A DNA stretch of 64,000 bases, from assembly GCA_016946835.1 (NCBI GenBank), contig JACVTC010000144.1, forward strand, positions 383,501-447,500, given 5' to 3'. A program made the translations under genes and the position numbers. Every line of letters begins with the position of its first letter. Within the stretch, counting starts at the first letter, position 1. Origin of the DNA: Neocallimastix lanati (nom. inval.). Its lineage: Eukaryota > Neocallimastigomycota > Neocallimastigomycetes > Neocallimastigales > Neocallimastigaceae. Under the pieces are notes generated by a model. The model made no database searches and was not told the DNA's origin. It was given only the letters and a program-made list of their open reading frames with translations. Shown piece by piece: positions 44,561 through 56,938 of the stretch.

Positions 44561-44896
44561 TTAGGAAAAATAGGGTACAATGTTCTTCTTGTGGATGTTA
44601 CGGTCCATCATTTCTCCAGTTTCCGGATCTTCTAAAGATACAGTATTAAATTCTACCTTAACTATTCGCAGTGGGCCTAAGAAAAATGGGTCGAGTTTAC
44701 GACGATTCACATAATGAACTAGTACAAGATCTCCTTTTTTGTAGTTATTCTTCATTCTTTTAGCTTGCTGTCTGCGATATCTCCATAAAGCATTAGCTCG
44801 TTCAATATTTGCAATTGCTTCTTGTATCCATTTCCTATGTTTAGTAAATCGTCGGATTAAATATTCCTCATGTGTCTCTTGTGGTAACTTCCTATC
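44561..44896 (-). pseudogene. Element A integrase C-terminal part
   Basis: The open frame runs from the CTATC target duplication to TAA near 44561. It has KLPQETHEEYLIRRF, a long Arg/Gln-rich helix, then NNYKKGDLVLVHYV and FLGPLRIVKV, the typical C-terminal SH3-like barrel of gypsy integrases, ending NIVPYFS. No chromodomain is present. Its N-terminal portion lies 11 kb away at 55864-55896 and 57676-58487. Confidence 0.85.
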
Positions 44897-47464
44897 TGTA
44901 ACAAATCTTAATGTTACTTAAGATTGTTTTAAGGTTTTTTCACACAAAAGGTTCTCGACACTAAAGTAATTCAAAATATGTTTTATTAAAATAAGTTTTT
45001 TTTTATTAGAAAAAATGTAAATTATTATTTTATTAATTAATTGTTGTAATATTTTAAATTACTTTAAAATTAATTAATAAAAGCACAAGTAAAAATATTT
45101 TATTATGAAATTTTACACCTATTTTATAGTTTTTCAGGAAAATTAATTATTTTAAGTTATCAGTTGTTATTAGTAATTATTAGAAATAAAAGAAAATTAA
45201 AGAAAATTAAAGAAAACAAGTTTTCTTTCTAGAAAATGAATCTTAGATAAAAAATGATAAAATATATTAATAAAATAGATTTTTCTAGTTTTATCGGTTC
45301 AATTGTTTAACCGATAAACACTAGTAATTTCTTTAATATTCTAGTTATAATAAATAAAAAGTTATTAAAATTTGGAAAGAGTGGGTGTCAAACCCTAAGG
45401 GTTCAGCCCGATGGTTGTGGTAACTTACCATTGAACCATGATTACTAATTTGCTATTGTAATGATACGTGACGTATAGAAATATTATACTTTAATGAAAT
45501 ATTATAGTTATGTCATGGATTTGATACAAATTAATTTATATTTAATACTACAAAAATAACAATTTAATTATAAATATAATTTGTACTCCTTAAATCCTTG
45601 TACCGTTCATAACCAAATTAATATTGTATTACATATTAATTAATATTATCCCTTTTATACATTATTGAACACCTAATATATTAATTTATTAATATTGTAT
45701 TACATATTACTTAATATTATCCCTTTTTATATTAATTAATATAGTTGAATATTATTTATAAAAATTGTTTTTTTATTAATTATATTATTTTATATATTTT
45801 TATTATCTTATATTATATATGTATTATTCTATTACTTTATATATTAAAATTATATTTTATATTGTTATCTTTAAATTAGTATTTATTAAAATATATTATT
45901 AAATATTTTATATTGTTTTTCAAAAATATAAAAGAACTAAAAAATATTCTTTTTTAAATCCTTGTAAGATTATTATTTACAAATAATCTGATAACTTTAT
46001 AATAAAACATATTAAATAAAAATATAGTTAATTAAAAGTTTAATAATAAAATAATATTTTATATTTGAATAAATCAATTTATAAAATAAAATAATATCAA
46101 AAGGTTATTAGATTAAAGGCTTCCAACCAAGTTTACCCTTTAATCTAAGTACCAACTTAACAAGTTAAATTTTATATAAAAATATTATTGATCAATTAAT
46201 AATTTATAATTATATATATTTTTAATAAATTTATTTATTTAATAAGGGGATTCTTTGATTTATAATAAAGTAATAAAAGAAATATAGAATCCAAAAATTA
46301 GTTAGAATAGAGATATAATTAATAATAATTAAATATATAAATATACTGATGAAATGTATATTTAAATACTAGTGATGAATAGTTTATAATTGTAATAATA
46401 TTAAATAATAATATTAAGAATTTATAATTATATTTAATATAACATAATGTATAGTAATTATATAATAAAATAAATAAAGAAGGAATAATAAAACAAATAA
46501 TAAATAAAATATTTTAGTATAAAATTATATTATTTTCGTGTCATTATTATATATTTATTAGAATATATTATTTTGTTATCATTCCCTACTGTCATTCCTA
46601 AATAAAAATAAAATATTTAGATACTGGTATTTTATAAATATCGCGTATCAGTAATGTGTAATAATTTCTATAAATTATAGAAATTATTATTTATAATTAA
46701 TATTAACTAAACTATTAATATTAAAAAAATTAAAATAAAAATTAAAATAAAAATTAAAATAAAAATAAGAATTTAATACTTATCTTTAAAATAGAGTTTA
46801 TTATAAGAAAATATAATAGACCTTGAATATGAAAAGAGAAAATAAAATATGTTTTTTTAAAAGAACTTTATTAATCTATTTAATTATTAAATATTTTATT
46901 ATTTTTTTTTTTGATAAATTTTAAAATAACTATTTTATATTAATTGAAATCTTAATGTCGTTTATTGTTATTATATTTTTCTTAAAATAATAACTCTTGA
47001 TTTTCTAAAGACGAAAATCAACAGCTATTTATATTTTTACAAAAATAAATGTATTTTTCTAATCTTAACAATGATTCTTTCCAGAAAAAGATTAGAAGAA
47101 AAAACTGGAAAGATTTTTGATCAATAATCTATACTTATTGATCATCGTGTTATTAAATAAAACCAATTATAATTAATCGGAAAAACTTTAATAACCGATT
47201 TTAATAACTAAAAGAATTAAAAAGAAAAAAGGATAAAAAAGAGAAGGATAAAATAATGCAGAAATTTTATTAAATACATTTTTTCTATGAAATAATACAG
47301 AAGTTATATTAAATACATTTTTTCATGTAACAATTAATACATTAATTGGTATAATTGTTTTTAAATGAAATAAATTTTTTTTTAAAGAATAATAATTATG
47401 AAATAATTATTAATTAATAAGAAATAGAAATAAATTATAAAAATTTATATCAATTTCTTACATA
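44897..47464. mobile_element. Nest of AT-rich LTR remnants (families D and E)
   Basis: 44897 to about 45450 is a D-like LTR in minus orientation. About 45456-46200 resembles family E in plus orientation (TCATGGATTTGATACAAATTA; TATAAAAGAAC ... CCTTGTAAGATTATT). About 46620-47464 is D-like, minus, sharing with 55340-55560 in inverse the CGGTTA, GATGATCGAT-like and AATCAAGAGTTATTATT blocks. Boundaries are approximate, and no coding sequence is seen. Confidence 0.5.
45375..45445 (-). other. tRNA-like / hairpin sequence with A-box and B-box matches
   Basis: The minus strand contains TGGTTCAATGG, a perfect match to the pol III A-box consensus TRGYNNARNNG, and 30 bp later GGTTTGACACC, close to the B box. 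The arms do not fold into a full tRNA cloverleaf: acceptor pairing is absent. A palindrome, ATGGTT-GTGGTAA against TTACCATTGAACCAT, is also visible. It may be a tRNA-derived fragment or a chance hairpin. Confidence 0.3.
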
Positions 47465-47465
47465 A

Positions 47466-48145
47466 TGTTACGGAACTAGCCAAAATACAATAAACTAATG
47501 ATTTAAATTATACAATTCGAAATTATAATTAAATTTAATAACTTTATATGTTAATTAATTTAAACTATTTTTATAATTTCATAATTTTATTTTTAATTTA
47601 AAATAATTATATAAATTATCAAATTAAATTGATTAATGACTAATTATTAAATAATTATTATTTTATTAAAACGATTAATGACTAATTATTAAATAATTAT
47701 TATTTTATTAAAGTGATTAATGACTAATTATTAAATAATTTTTATTTTATATTAATTAAATTGTTTTATTATTATATTTAATTATTATTTATATTAAAAT
47801 GTTTTAAGAATTATATTATCGAAAATATTATCAATAATTTTATTGTTAAATTTATTAATTTTATCATTATTAATATTTTGTCATTAAAAATAATATTAAT
47901 TATATTAGTATTAATATTTTTATTATTAAAATAACTTTTAAAAATATTATTAAAATCACATGTAATAATTTTCTAATAAGAATTAAAATAATTATAAAAT
48001 TCATGTAGTAAAAAAAGTATAAAAGAAAAAGAAAATACTTAATAAAAATTTAAGAGTTAATAAAAAAAAAAAGAGGAAATTTAATTAATTAAGAATATAT
48101 TATTTTTGGAAAATAAAAATTTAAATTATTAGAAATCCTGCAACA
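47466..48145 (+). mobile_element. Solo LTR, family C
   Basis: 680 bp running TGTTACGGAACTAG ... AATCCTGCAACA. An inverted copy of 599 bp is at 63304-63902. The length difference comes mainly from three 57-bp tandem units here (GATTAATGACTAATTATTAAATAA) against one there. No internal domain is attached to either copy. Confidence 0.8.
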
Positions 48146-49389
48146 GTAATGATACGGAACAATCTAATATTGCTTATATTATTAAATTTATTATTTTATA
48201 TTTGTTTTTATTTCTTTTTATTATATAATTTTTATTTTATATCTTTATTTTTATTTTAAATTTTTATTTGTATTTTTACTTTTACTTTTATTTTTATTTT
48301 AATTTTTATTATATTATTTTTATCTTATATCTTTATTTTTATTTTATATTTTTATTTGTATTTTTACTTTTATTTTTATTTTAATTTTTATTATTTTTAT
48401 ATATTATTTTATTATTTTTTATACATTATTTTATTTTAATTAAAAATTTATTTGAACCAATTAAAAAACTTAATTAAATTCTATAAATAACTTGTAAAAT
48501 CAAAAAATATTAAAAACTCTCTCTCAAATTTTATAAATTAAATTTTAGAATAAAATAAGGTAAAATAAATTAAGGGTGTTTTAATTTAGTGTTAAGCTGT
48601 GTTGTTAATACAATAGTTTTAAGTTTAAATAATAATTAAGTTAGTTAAGGGGTTTAAAATAAAATAAAAGAGAGCTTACTTTATATTTAAAAACATTAGT
48701 GAGAATATTAATGTTGAGTTTAATTAGTTTAGATAATATTCAGGAATAAATAAATAAGTTTAATTAGAATTAATTAGAGAATTAATTAGAATATATTATT
48801 ATTGAAAATAAATAAATGAAAAGTCCTGTACCAGTAAAAGGTAGTTTATTATTAACTAAAATAACGAATAACAACTAAATTTAAAGGCTAAGATAACTTA
48901 ACACCTCTCTATTCGAGTTGTTAATAATAAACACTAAATTAATGAAATTTATAACTATTATTTCCTATCACACTAGAATATAGCGCAGCACTTTATAACT
49001 CTATTTGTTATCAGTTACTGGGCTTACACTAAGTAATATATTTTATTTAATAATAATATTTTATTTATTAATATTAACATTTATAATAACAATTTACGTT
49101 AATAGTAACGCTAGTGCGTTACAGTTACAAGTTCAATTATTATTTATACATGTTCATAAAATTATGATTGGTAAATAATTTAATTTATCTTAGTTTACTA
49201 ATCACTAAATAAAAATATATTTAACTAAGTATTTAACTATATAATTAACTATAGAAATAATAAAATTTATTGTACGAAATCAATAAAAGATTTTATTTGA
49301 TTAGCCGAAATTGCTAACTGTTTAGAGATACATTACGTAACCAAAGAGCTATCATTGGATAGGCTTGAAGTTACCATGTATCCGTTACA
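48146..49389. other. AT-rich remnant sequence adjoining Element B, probably part of its 3' LTR
   Basis: No coding frame. Bits such as GTAATGATACGG (48146) and AGTAACGCTAGTGCGTTACAG (49104) look like LTR ends. The end at 49389 (ATCCGTTACA) is the expected start, on the minus strand, of Element B's 3' LTR next to its polypurine tract. Confidence 0.45.
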
Positions 49390-49405
49390 AGGCCTCTCCC
49401 AAGGA
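49390..49405 (-). other. Element B polypurine tract
   Basis: The minus strand reads CTTGGGAGAGGCCT immediately before TGTAACGGATACATGG, which begins with TG as an LTR should. Confidence 0.65.
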
Positions 49406-49413
49406 GCAAGCTA

Positions 49414-50178
49414 CTAATGGTTGACGACGTTAGCGATGAACTGGCTATAACTAAAATCTTGGTAATCCTCCAGCAATTCAGCGTAGTGAGGATTGTCGTC
49501 GATCACATCGGCGTTGACCCACTCTTGTTTGTCATTCTGGTACGCAACCAGATATTGGTACTGTCCTTGATGTTTCCTTGAACCAAGGATATGAATTATC
49601 TTTTGGTTTCCCGCAGGAGCCGGCACTAATGTTTTAGGCAATTTGTAGAATGGTTCCAATTCGCTCACATGGAACACTGGGTACATGTTTGGAAAGGGCG
49701 AACGACTAATATCTAGCCTGTAATTCTTCCTTTCTTCATCGACGTCAACTACCTTGAACGGTCCGAATTTTCTTGTGGCTAATTTATAAAACGGCAACGC
49801 GTCATAATTTTCTGGTTTCCTTAGCCATACTTTATCTAACAATCTATACCTGGGGTAGTTATCCGTACGAGTCTTATCCATATTGTCCAGGTATCTTGTC
49901 TGAGCAATTTCTAGGATGTGTTTAAGGTTTCCCAAGTTATGAGCAAAGCTGTCGATCATCTTAGCTTCGCCTAACGAGTGCACTAAGTCGGCTGTTTTAG
50001 GAGAGTTGTGTACCTGGTAGTTATACAATGTGAGGAAAGGAGATTGTTGGGTAGAAGTATGGATTGCGTTGTTATAGCAGAATTCTGCTAAGAACAAGTA
50101 GTCCATCCAGCTTTCATCATCGTAGGTTCCCACAAAGCACCGTAAATAAGTCTCCAAGTAGGCATTGTTCCTTTCCAC
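49414..50178 (-). pseudogene. Element B integrase C-terminal half with chromodomain
   Basis: From the integrase glutamate region (VERNNAYLETYL) through the C-terminal barrel (DKVWLRKPENYD, KFGPFKVVDVDE, YPVFHVSELEPFYKL) to a chromodomain-like end (IIHILGSRKHQGQYQYLVAY then KQEWVNADVI). It continues in the same frame from the pol fragment upstream. The Asp-Asp-Glu catalytic set is split by the TAA at 50269: both Asp residues are upstream, while GQVE lies just before the first Met of this piece. Confidence 0.9.
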
Positions 50179-50268
50179 TTGGCCTACTGTCTCATGGTGA
50201 CTAGTGGTAGCATGGTTTACTTCGGTTCCGAAGAACTCTAGTAGCTCCTTCCATACCTGACTGGTAAA

Positions 50269-52470
50269 TTAAACTCCTCTATCAGTTGTAACCACCTTAG
50301 GGAATCCGTGCAATCTGTAAATTTCCTTTAGGAATGTGTCAGCAGTCTCGTTAGCGTTGGGCACATGTTTGAATCCTATCAGGTGTATCATCTTGGTTAA
50401 TTTGTCGCAGCACACTAAGATACAACCTGCTCTCTTCGTTTCCCACACATAACCATTATCGGTCCTTACTCTACTTTTCACTGGCAGGTCTGTTATGAAA
50501 TCCAATTGTACCTCTTGCCAGGGTAATTCTGCAACCGGAACTCTTACCGCAGTACCATATTCTTTATGGCGATCATCCTTCTTGGTAGCGCAGGTTCTAC
50601 AAGCTTTTACATAGCCTGATATATCCTTTCTCATTTTCGGCCAGTAGAAATTCCTGGATACTAGGTCCGAAGTCTTGTCAATTCCTAAGTGTCCTGCGTA
50701 CTCCGAGTCATGGTTTAGTTGAATAATTGTTTTCCTGAACGTTGTGGGCACGTAAATTTGTTCAGGGTTTTCCTTTCTAACCAGAAGGCCATCTACTTCT
50801 AGCCAATGCTTCTTGTTATAATTATTTCCGGTATTTTCTGCTAAATCTTTGATAATCTCTTGGGCCATTTTATCCTGTCGGTAGGCCTGCTTGATATCAT
50901 CCACGAAATTGGTAGCTAAGGCTAAATAAGCAGCTTCTCCATCTACATCGTGAAATCCTACCAATTGTTCGGGTTTTAATAGGCTATCTTTATCGAATTC
51001 CTTACCCTCAGTTTTCTCTGTCTCGACTCTGGAGAGGGCATCAGCTTTACCATTTTTCTTCCCAGGTCTGTAAGCTATTTCAAACCAGTATGTGGCGAAT
51101 AGTTCTTGCCATCTAATTTGCCTAGGAGTTAGTAATTGTGGTTTGGTAGCGAACAACAGATTTCTGTGGTCACTATAAACAATAATCTTATGCTTCGCAC
51201 CTTGAAGCAAGTGTCGCCATTCGGTAAAAGCAGTCGTAATGGCTAATAGTTCTTTCTCTGTAATCGAATAATTTACTTCAGCCTTGCTGAGTGTCTTAGA
51301 ATAATAATATATAGGATGAAGAGTACCATCGTCTCCTTTTTGTGACAGCACACCTCCTATCGCGTAATTACTAGCATCGCATTCAACGAAGAACTGTTTT
51401 TCGTGGTCAGGGTAAGCTAGCACTGGCGGAGAGGTAAGCATTTCCTTTAACTTGTGAAACGCGGCCAGTCCTTCTTCCTTCCATTCGAATTTCTCCTTCT
51501 TTGAAGTCATCTTGAATAGCGGTTTGGCTATTTCTGAAAAATTCTTAATAAAATTCCTGTAATAATTGCAAAAGCCTAAGAAGCTTTGCATCTGCTTGAC
51601 ATTCTCTGGTTGTGGCCACTCTGCCACGGCCTTAATCTTCTCTGGGTCAGTCTCTACACCATCCTTGCTGACCACATGGCCTAAGAATGAGATCTTTAGC
51701 TTATGTAGCTCACATTTAGACATCTTGGCTACAAGCTTATGTTGTATCAGCTTCTTTAAAATTGTCCGAACATGCTCTACATGTTCCTCCAAAGTTTTAG
51801 AGTATACGACAATGTCATCTAGGTAGACCTGACAGTACTTCCCAATATCTTCGCTGAAGACATCATTCACGAAGCTTTGGAACACTGCTGGTGCATTGGT
51901 TAGACCAAAAGGCATGACCAAATGCTCGAAGTGTCTAAACTTGGTGTTGAAGGCTGTCTTGTACTCGTCACCTTCACGAATCCGTACCAAGTTGTAGGCA
52001 AACTTTAGGTCGAACCTGGAGAACACGACTGCTCCCTTCATAGCTTCGAACACCGCACTAATTCTTGGGATCGGGTAGGCATTGCCTTTGGTCCATTGGT
52101 TCAGTTTGCGATAATCCATGCAAAGTCGTAGCTCGCCTGACTTCTTCGGCACGAACAATACAGGGTAACCCGCCGGAGATTCTGACCTTCTTATAAACCC
52201 CTTAGCTAAATTTTCATCAATATATTCTTTAAGTGCTTTCTTCTCTTTAGGACTCGTTGGGTAGATAGCTCCTTTATAAAGTGGTGCATCAGGCTCTAGT
52301 TCTATTTTACAATCATACGGCCTGTGTTCTGGTAATGTCTCAGCGATTTCTTCGTTAAAAGCTTCTGTTAAGTCTCCATAATACTTATCTATAATTTCGC
52401 CTATTGACAATAGCTTCTCTAGTCCCACTTTTCTGATTGTTTCAGCAACCGAATCCTCTTGTGTGATCAT
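50269..52470 (-). pseudogene. Element B RT-RNase H-integrase (N-terminal part)
   Basis: 733 codons. RT: ENLAKGFIRRSESPAGYPVL, LRLCMDYRKLN, FDLKFAYNLVRI and catalytic YLDD (about 216-219), then LGHVVSKDGVETD. RNase H: FVECDASNYAIGGVLSQ, ITEKELLAI, YSDHRNL and GKADALSR. Integrase: the zinc motif H-x-AGHLG ... CRTCA, LDFITDLP and TTDRG, where a TAA replaces the codon after GV. All catalytic residues seen are intact, so only the stops and frameshift disable it. Confidence 0.93.
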
Positions 52471-52572
52471 GGCTAGATGATCTTTTGTCTGGCTATCTTT
52501 TTGTGCACTACTTTCCGTAGGGTTTTTATTAATTTCACTCTCCTTTAGATTTTTAGTTTTCTGTACCTTGAA

Positions 52573-54069
52573 TCAATCTGCCCATTTGTCGTAATCCACT
52601 AAGTAATCGTAGTAGTCCATTGTATATTCAATTCCTCTATCACGGTAATATTGCCTCGTTAATTCATACACCGTGTCCTTCAACTTCTGGTTATCAATAA
52701 CCTGATTTATAATTTTTGTAATTCTTGCTGTAGGTTGAATCTCCTTTTGCACAGCTTCTTCTCTTTCTTCTGGGAGTTGCACCATGTAGATGCTTTCACC
52801 TGCACACTCTTCTGGCGAATCTACATCTGGTAGCCCCGGTCTTTCACCATCTATTTTATATACATTAGGCTGTTGATCATGGACGTCAATCTTCCTATAG
52901 ATTAAGTGTCTATCCATGAATCTTGATCCCAGAATAATCGTTCTCGGCATAGCCTCGGCTAGCCTGCATCTTGTATTAAAGTCATACCATTTGACTTTAC
53001 CAGTACGCTCTTCGACCAGCTTAATCTTAATCTTGAACTCCTCCGTAACCTGTGGTATCAGCACTTTACCAGCGGCAGTAATGAACGTTAAGGGACGGTC
53101 TTCTGTCTTGAGTCCCATCTCCTTAGCTAACTGCAGATGGATCATGTTGATCTGTGATCCAGTATCGTACAGCACATTTAAATCTTGGAGCCCCTCTTTG
53201 GTACGAAGATTACTTATTTTGGCCTCTGGCACAAATTCTTCGCACTCAGACCCATCTTGCATCAGAAGTGCTGTCTTGGGAATTGGATTGTTACTGCTGG
53301 TACGTGAATCCTTATAACAGTTTTGTTTTTCGCTTGGTCTCGTACTGAAATCGTTACCACTATTGTGGTTATAGTTATCTTTCTTATTCCTTCTGTAATT
53401 ATTTTGTTTAGTAGGCTCTTTCCTTCTGAAATCTCTTTTATCGCCTCGGCGATTATCGATGTTCCTCCTTCTCTTGGCTTCAATATCCTTGGAAGGTCTT
53501 CGCGGGTCCATCATTCCAAGTAGAGCTATGATGGCTATCTTCCTCTCGCGGTTGTATTCGTATCTTTCTAAGTAATCGTCTTTGTAATCCGCGGGGAATG
53601 TGTCACATCTCCTTAGACAAGTCACGTAATCTTCTAAGGTTTGCTTTTCTGCAGGTAAATCATAAAAGGCTTCACGAACCGAGGGTCTAACTTGTTGTAC
53701 GAGTAGTAGTCTTTTGGTTTCATCCGTTAGCTGAAGTAATCTACTTAACCTATTGAATTCTGATAGGTATTCGTAGGCTTTACCCCAATCGTGCCTAAGT
53801 TTAAGCATTGCTGTTTTAACTTCTTCCAATGTTCTTTCGCTTTTAAATTCCTTCAGCAATCTGTCCATCAACCTTTGAGGTTGTGGGTCATCTCGTTGTT
53901 TGAATACTTCGTCCATTTGGTACCACTTCTTAGCAGTTCCTTGTAGGTGGTCCTCAATAAAGTACAACATAGCCGTGGGCTCGCTTTGGTAATACTTCTG
54001 GTGTCTACCAAAGTACCTTCTTAACCTGTCAATAAATGATTCTACATCCCCAGTTTCACCATTGAACAT
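52573..54069 (-). pseudogene. Element B gag-protease
   Basis: The capsid-like gag domain (ESFIDRLRRYFGRHQ ... LQGTAKKWYQ ... LMDRLLKEFKSERTLEE) occupies about residues 5-170. A basic, Arg/Asn-rich linker follows in place of the usual CCHC zinc knuckle, which is absent. The aspartic protease (VLYDTGSQINMIHLQLAKE) starts at about residue 300 and keeps the DTG triad. It ends at TGA 52573-52575; the frame continues directly into pol. Confidence 0.9.
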
Positions 54070-54078
54070 TGGGATGTC

Positions 54079-55040
54079 TCATTCGTACTCCACGGGGTAC
54101 GCGTTAGTCATAACCACATCTTCCATCGTACTTCTGGTCAATATAGGCGGTGTGGGGTGGTGATAACTACCGTATCTTGCTTCTTTAGTATCTATATGTA
54201 GTGGGAAAGGTTTGCTCGTCGATGCCTGCTCCTTATTCTGAGTATCCCAAGCCAGCTTACCCAGTCGTTCGATCTCTTGTTGCTGTACTTGGTTAATGAC
54301 CATTAGCTTCTCGATTTTTTCTTCGAGCTCATTCAAGTGTATCTTATCCCTTTCTTGGTTCGCATCCAAGAATTCCTCAATCTTGTACAACTTTTGACCT
54401 TTATCCTCTAGGTCTTGTTGTATTTGTTTTCCTTTTACCTGGTCCGCATCCAGATAGGTTTCAATCTTTTTGATTTCTTCCTTAACAGCGGCTTCTTTCT
54501 CCTTGCTTTCAGCAATCTTCTGATTCAAGTAAGCTTGCACCTCTGAAGCTCTAGCACGCTAGCCTGGCTACTAGATTCCTCTTCATCCACACGCCTCTCA
54601 ACCTCTCTAAATCGTTGGTCCACAGCAGGGATAAAGTTGCTAAGTTCAGCTTCGATTTTAGCGAATCTCATTTCACTTTGGTTTTGCATCTGTTCTATCA
54701 TCGCAGCCGTCTGTTGCTGAGTGCTTATCATCATATTCTTAAAATCCTCCATCTGCTTACTCAGCAAAGCAGCAAAGTCCATCGCTCCAGCGTTAACATT
54801 TTTGCTTGAACTTTCTCCTTGGTTAGTTCCTGGTTTGCTAGCTTCAGGTTTACTAGCCTCGGGTTGACTCTTCTCAGGCGCCGCAGCTGGTTTAGGTTTA
54901 GAAGCAGCTGGTTTTTCAGGAGTACTAGTCGTTTTCTTGTCTCCTGTATTTTGGCGTCAAGATGGAGGTGCCTCTACAGGACTACTCTCTGCGGCCACAC
55001 TACCCACCGAACTCTTTAGAGTCCCACTCCTTGTGGTTTT
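54079..55040 (-). pseudogene. Element B gag N-terminus with coiled coil
   Basis: Two frames (54782-54525 and 54540-54079) join after a one-step frameshift near 54535. They encode a Lys/Glu/Gln-rich coiled coil (KEKEAAVKEEIKKIETYL, EEKIEKLMVINQVQQQEIER). Upstream, to about 55040, is a Pro/Ala/Lys/Ser-rich stretch (KPAASKPKPAAAPEKS, EASKPEASKPG) with one TGA at 54957-54959. The true start was not fixed. Confidence 0.75.
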
Positions 55041-55044
55041 TCTT

Positions 55045-55858
55045 GTGTTTTCAAAAATAATATTAAATTTATTTAATTATTCACTTAATTATTAAATTTA
55101 TTAGTTTTAGTTTTCTCTCACTTATTAAATCATAAACTAAAACACTGTTCTGTATTCTATCATGTATTCCGTATTGTATTAATCATGTATTTTATTATTA
55201 ATGTATTGTTTTATATTTTTTATGTAAAGTTCTATAAAATAGAACTAAATAGATTAAATTTTAAATTTTATGATCGAAATAATTTTCATTATTTTATTCT
55301 TTTATTTTCGATAATTATATTAGATTAAGTAATCGGTTAATTAAGGTTTTTCCAATTACTTCTTAAAAGTAATCGGTTTTACTTAATTAACGCGATGATC
55401 GATATGGATAGAATATCGATCAAAAAACTTATCTAGGTTTTTCTTCTAGTCTTTTCCTAGATAAGAGATTTGTTAAGATTAGAACCCCTTTTGATTTTAA
55501 CCTTATTTTGACAAAAAAGTATAAATAAGGCTCTTGAGTTCTCTTTGAGAAATCAAGAGTTATTATTATAACAATTATAATATAATAATAATAACAATAG
55601 TTTTAACATTTAAAATTTCTAATAAATAATAAAACAAATTATTTTAATAAAACAAATTTTATAATTAAAACTTTTCTTTATCAATTTTAGTGTTTCGTCT
55701 ATTATAATTCGTTATAATAAACTCGATAATTAGAAAGAACCATAGGTAAGTATGATTCTTTTCTAAACCTTTAATATTAGCAGTTAGAGCTAATATTAAT
55801 GATTAATAATTTAATTATAATTTTTTAATTAAATTATTACATTATGAGTTTCGTTACA
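55045..55858 (+). mobile_element. LTR remnant, family D, plus orientation
   Basis: It contains two CGGTTA blocks, GATGATCGAT, AACTTATCTAGGTTTTTCTTCTAG, a TATA-like GTATAAATAAGG near 55520 and the palindromic CTCTTGAGTTCTCTTTGAGAAATCAAGAG just downstream. It ends GTTTCGTTACA next to the CTATC duplication. The left limit is set only by the end of Element B gag. Confidence 0.5.
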
Positions 55859-55896
55859 CTATCTATATTTACTAGTAGTTCAAAAGGTTGCTTGTC

Positions 55897-56933
55897 TGTT
55901 AAGATAATAACTGAATTTCAATTTCAATTTCAATTTCAATAATTCAGTTATTTGAATTTCAATATTAATAATTAATAATATAATAATTATTATTAAAATA
56001 TTTAGGAATTAGTCTAGGCCAACTAATTACTAAATATTATTAACATATTGAAATTAATATATATTAAATAATGTAAACACGTGATTGTCATATTGATATG
56101 CGGGACTTTTATGTGCAATAATTTATAAGCAGTGGGTTTTAAATAATGGTAGTTTAGTAAATTTTATTAATAAAATTATAATATTCGTACAATTAAAATA
56201 ATAATTCTAATTCCTAAAAATTTACAAGCGAGTTCTCTATTTCTAATATAAATAATCTAATCTATTTATAAGAAATAGGTAATATATTAATTATATATTC
56301 TAATATATAGAAATATATAAATTTTATATGAAATAAAGTATTATAATTATTATAATTATAATAATACATATTGAAATAAAATAAAATAAAATAATTATTA
56401 TCAAAAAGATATAAATTAATATTTAATAATTATTATTAAATATACAAATATGTTACTACACATATTTGTTTTATATCAATATTAAATTAATTTCTACATA
56501 TTATATTTTAATTATAAAATATAATATTTAGCTATATTAGATTCTTATATTTTATTTATATTAAATATTTATATTATTATCATATTTTATATTATCAATA
56601 TCAAACTTATATTAATATTATTTACATATTCATATTAATAATTAATATTTTAATAATTAATTATTTTATATAAATACATGTTTAAATCTTTTGATTAATC
56701 CTTTGTAGGATTATTGTAATTTAAATTATAGTAATAATTATATAAAATAATAATATAATAAAATATTATTAAGATTAAATAAAATTTATATTTTAAATAA
56801 AAAACTTATTCATAAAATTTACTAATAACAATATGTTTTAAATAAGAGTAAATTTAAGTTATATATTAATAAATTACTATAATTTGGCATCTTGACCTAA
56901 TCGTTAAGACCAAATTAACACAAAACTTTAACA
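55897..56933 (+). mobile_element. Solo LTR, family E (copy E2)
   Basis: TGTTAAGATAATAACTGAA to ...AAAACTTTAACA, flanked by TTGTC at 55892-55896 and 56934-56938. It shares with the LTR at 43363 the start, CTAGGCC in the upstream part, CACGTGA, and the CTTTGTAGGATTATTGTAA core. Confidence 0.75.
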
Positions 56934-56938
56934 TTGTC

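Larger units (their letters stand above)
49414..55040 (-). mobile_element. Element B: gypsy chromovirus internal region (gag-pol)
   Basis: The interior is visibly GC-richer than its surroundings. Gag, protease, RT, RNase H, integrase and a chromodomain-like C-terminus follow each other in essentially one reading frame, so B was probably a single-polyprotein element. It is broken by in-frame stops at 54957-54959 (TGA), 54079-54081 (TGA), 52573-52575 (TGA) and 50269-50271 (TAA), and by one frameshift near 54535. A 5' LTR could not be matched to a 3' LTR. Confidence 0.85.
44897..55858. mobile_element. 11-kb insertion inside Element A integrase, flanked by CTATC
   Basis: CTATC occurs at 44892-44896 and 55859-55863. 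The inserted DNA begins TGTAACA and ends CGTTACA (TG...CA). Joining the two flanks over one CTATC restores the integrase frame (NID then RKLPQE), which strongly supports a real insertion with target duplication. The ends resemble one LTR family (D) in opposite orientations: the left has a minus-strand TATA-like CTATAAAATAGG near 45125, the right a plus-strand GTATAAATAAGG near 55520. The interior holds Element B and several other LTR remnants. Confidence 0.8.
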
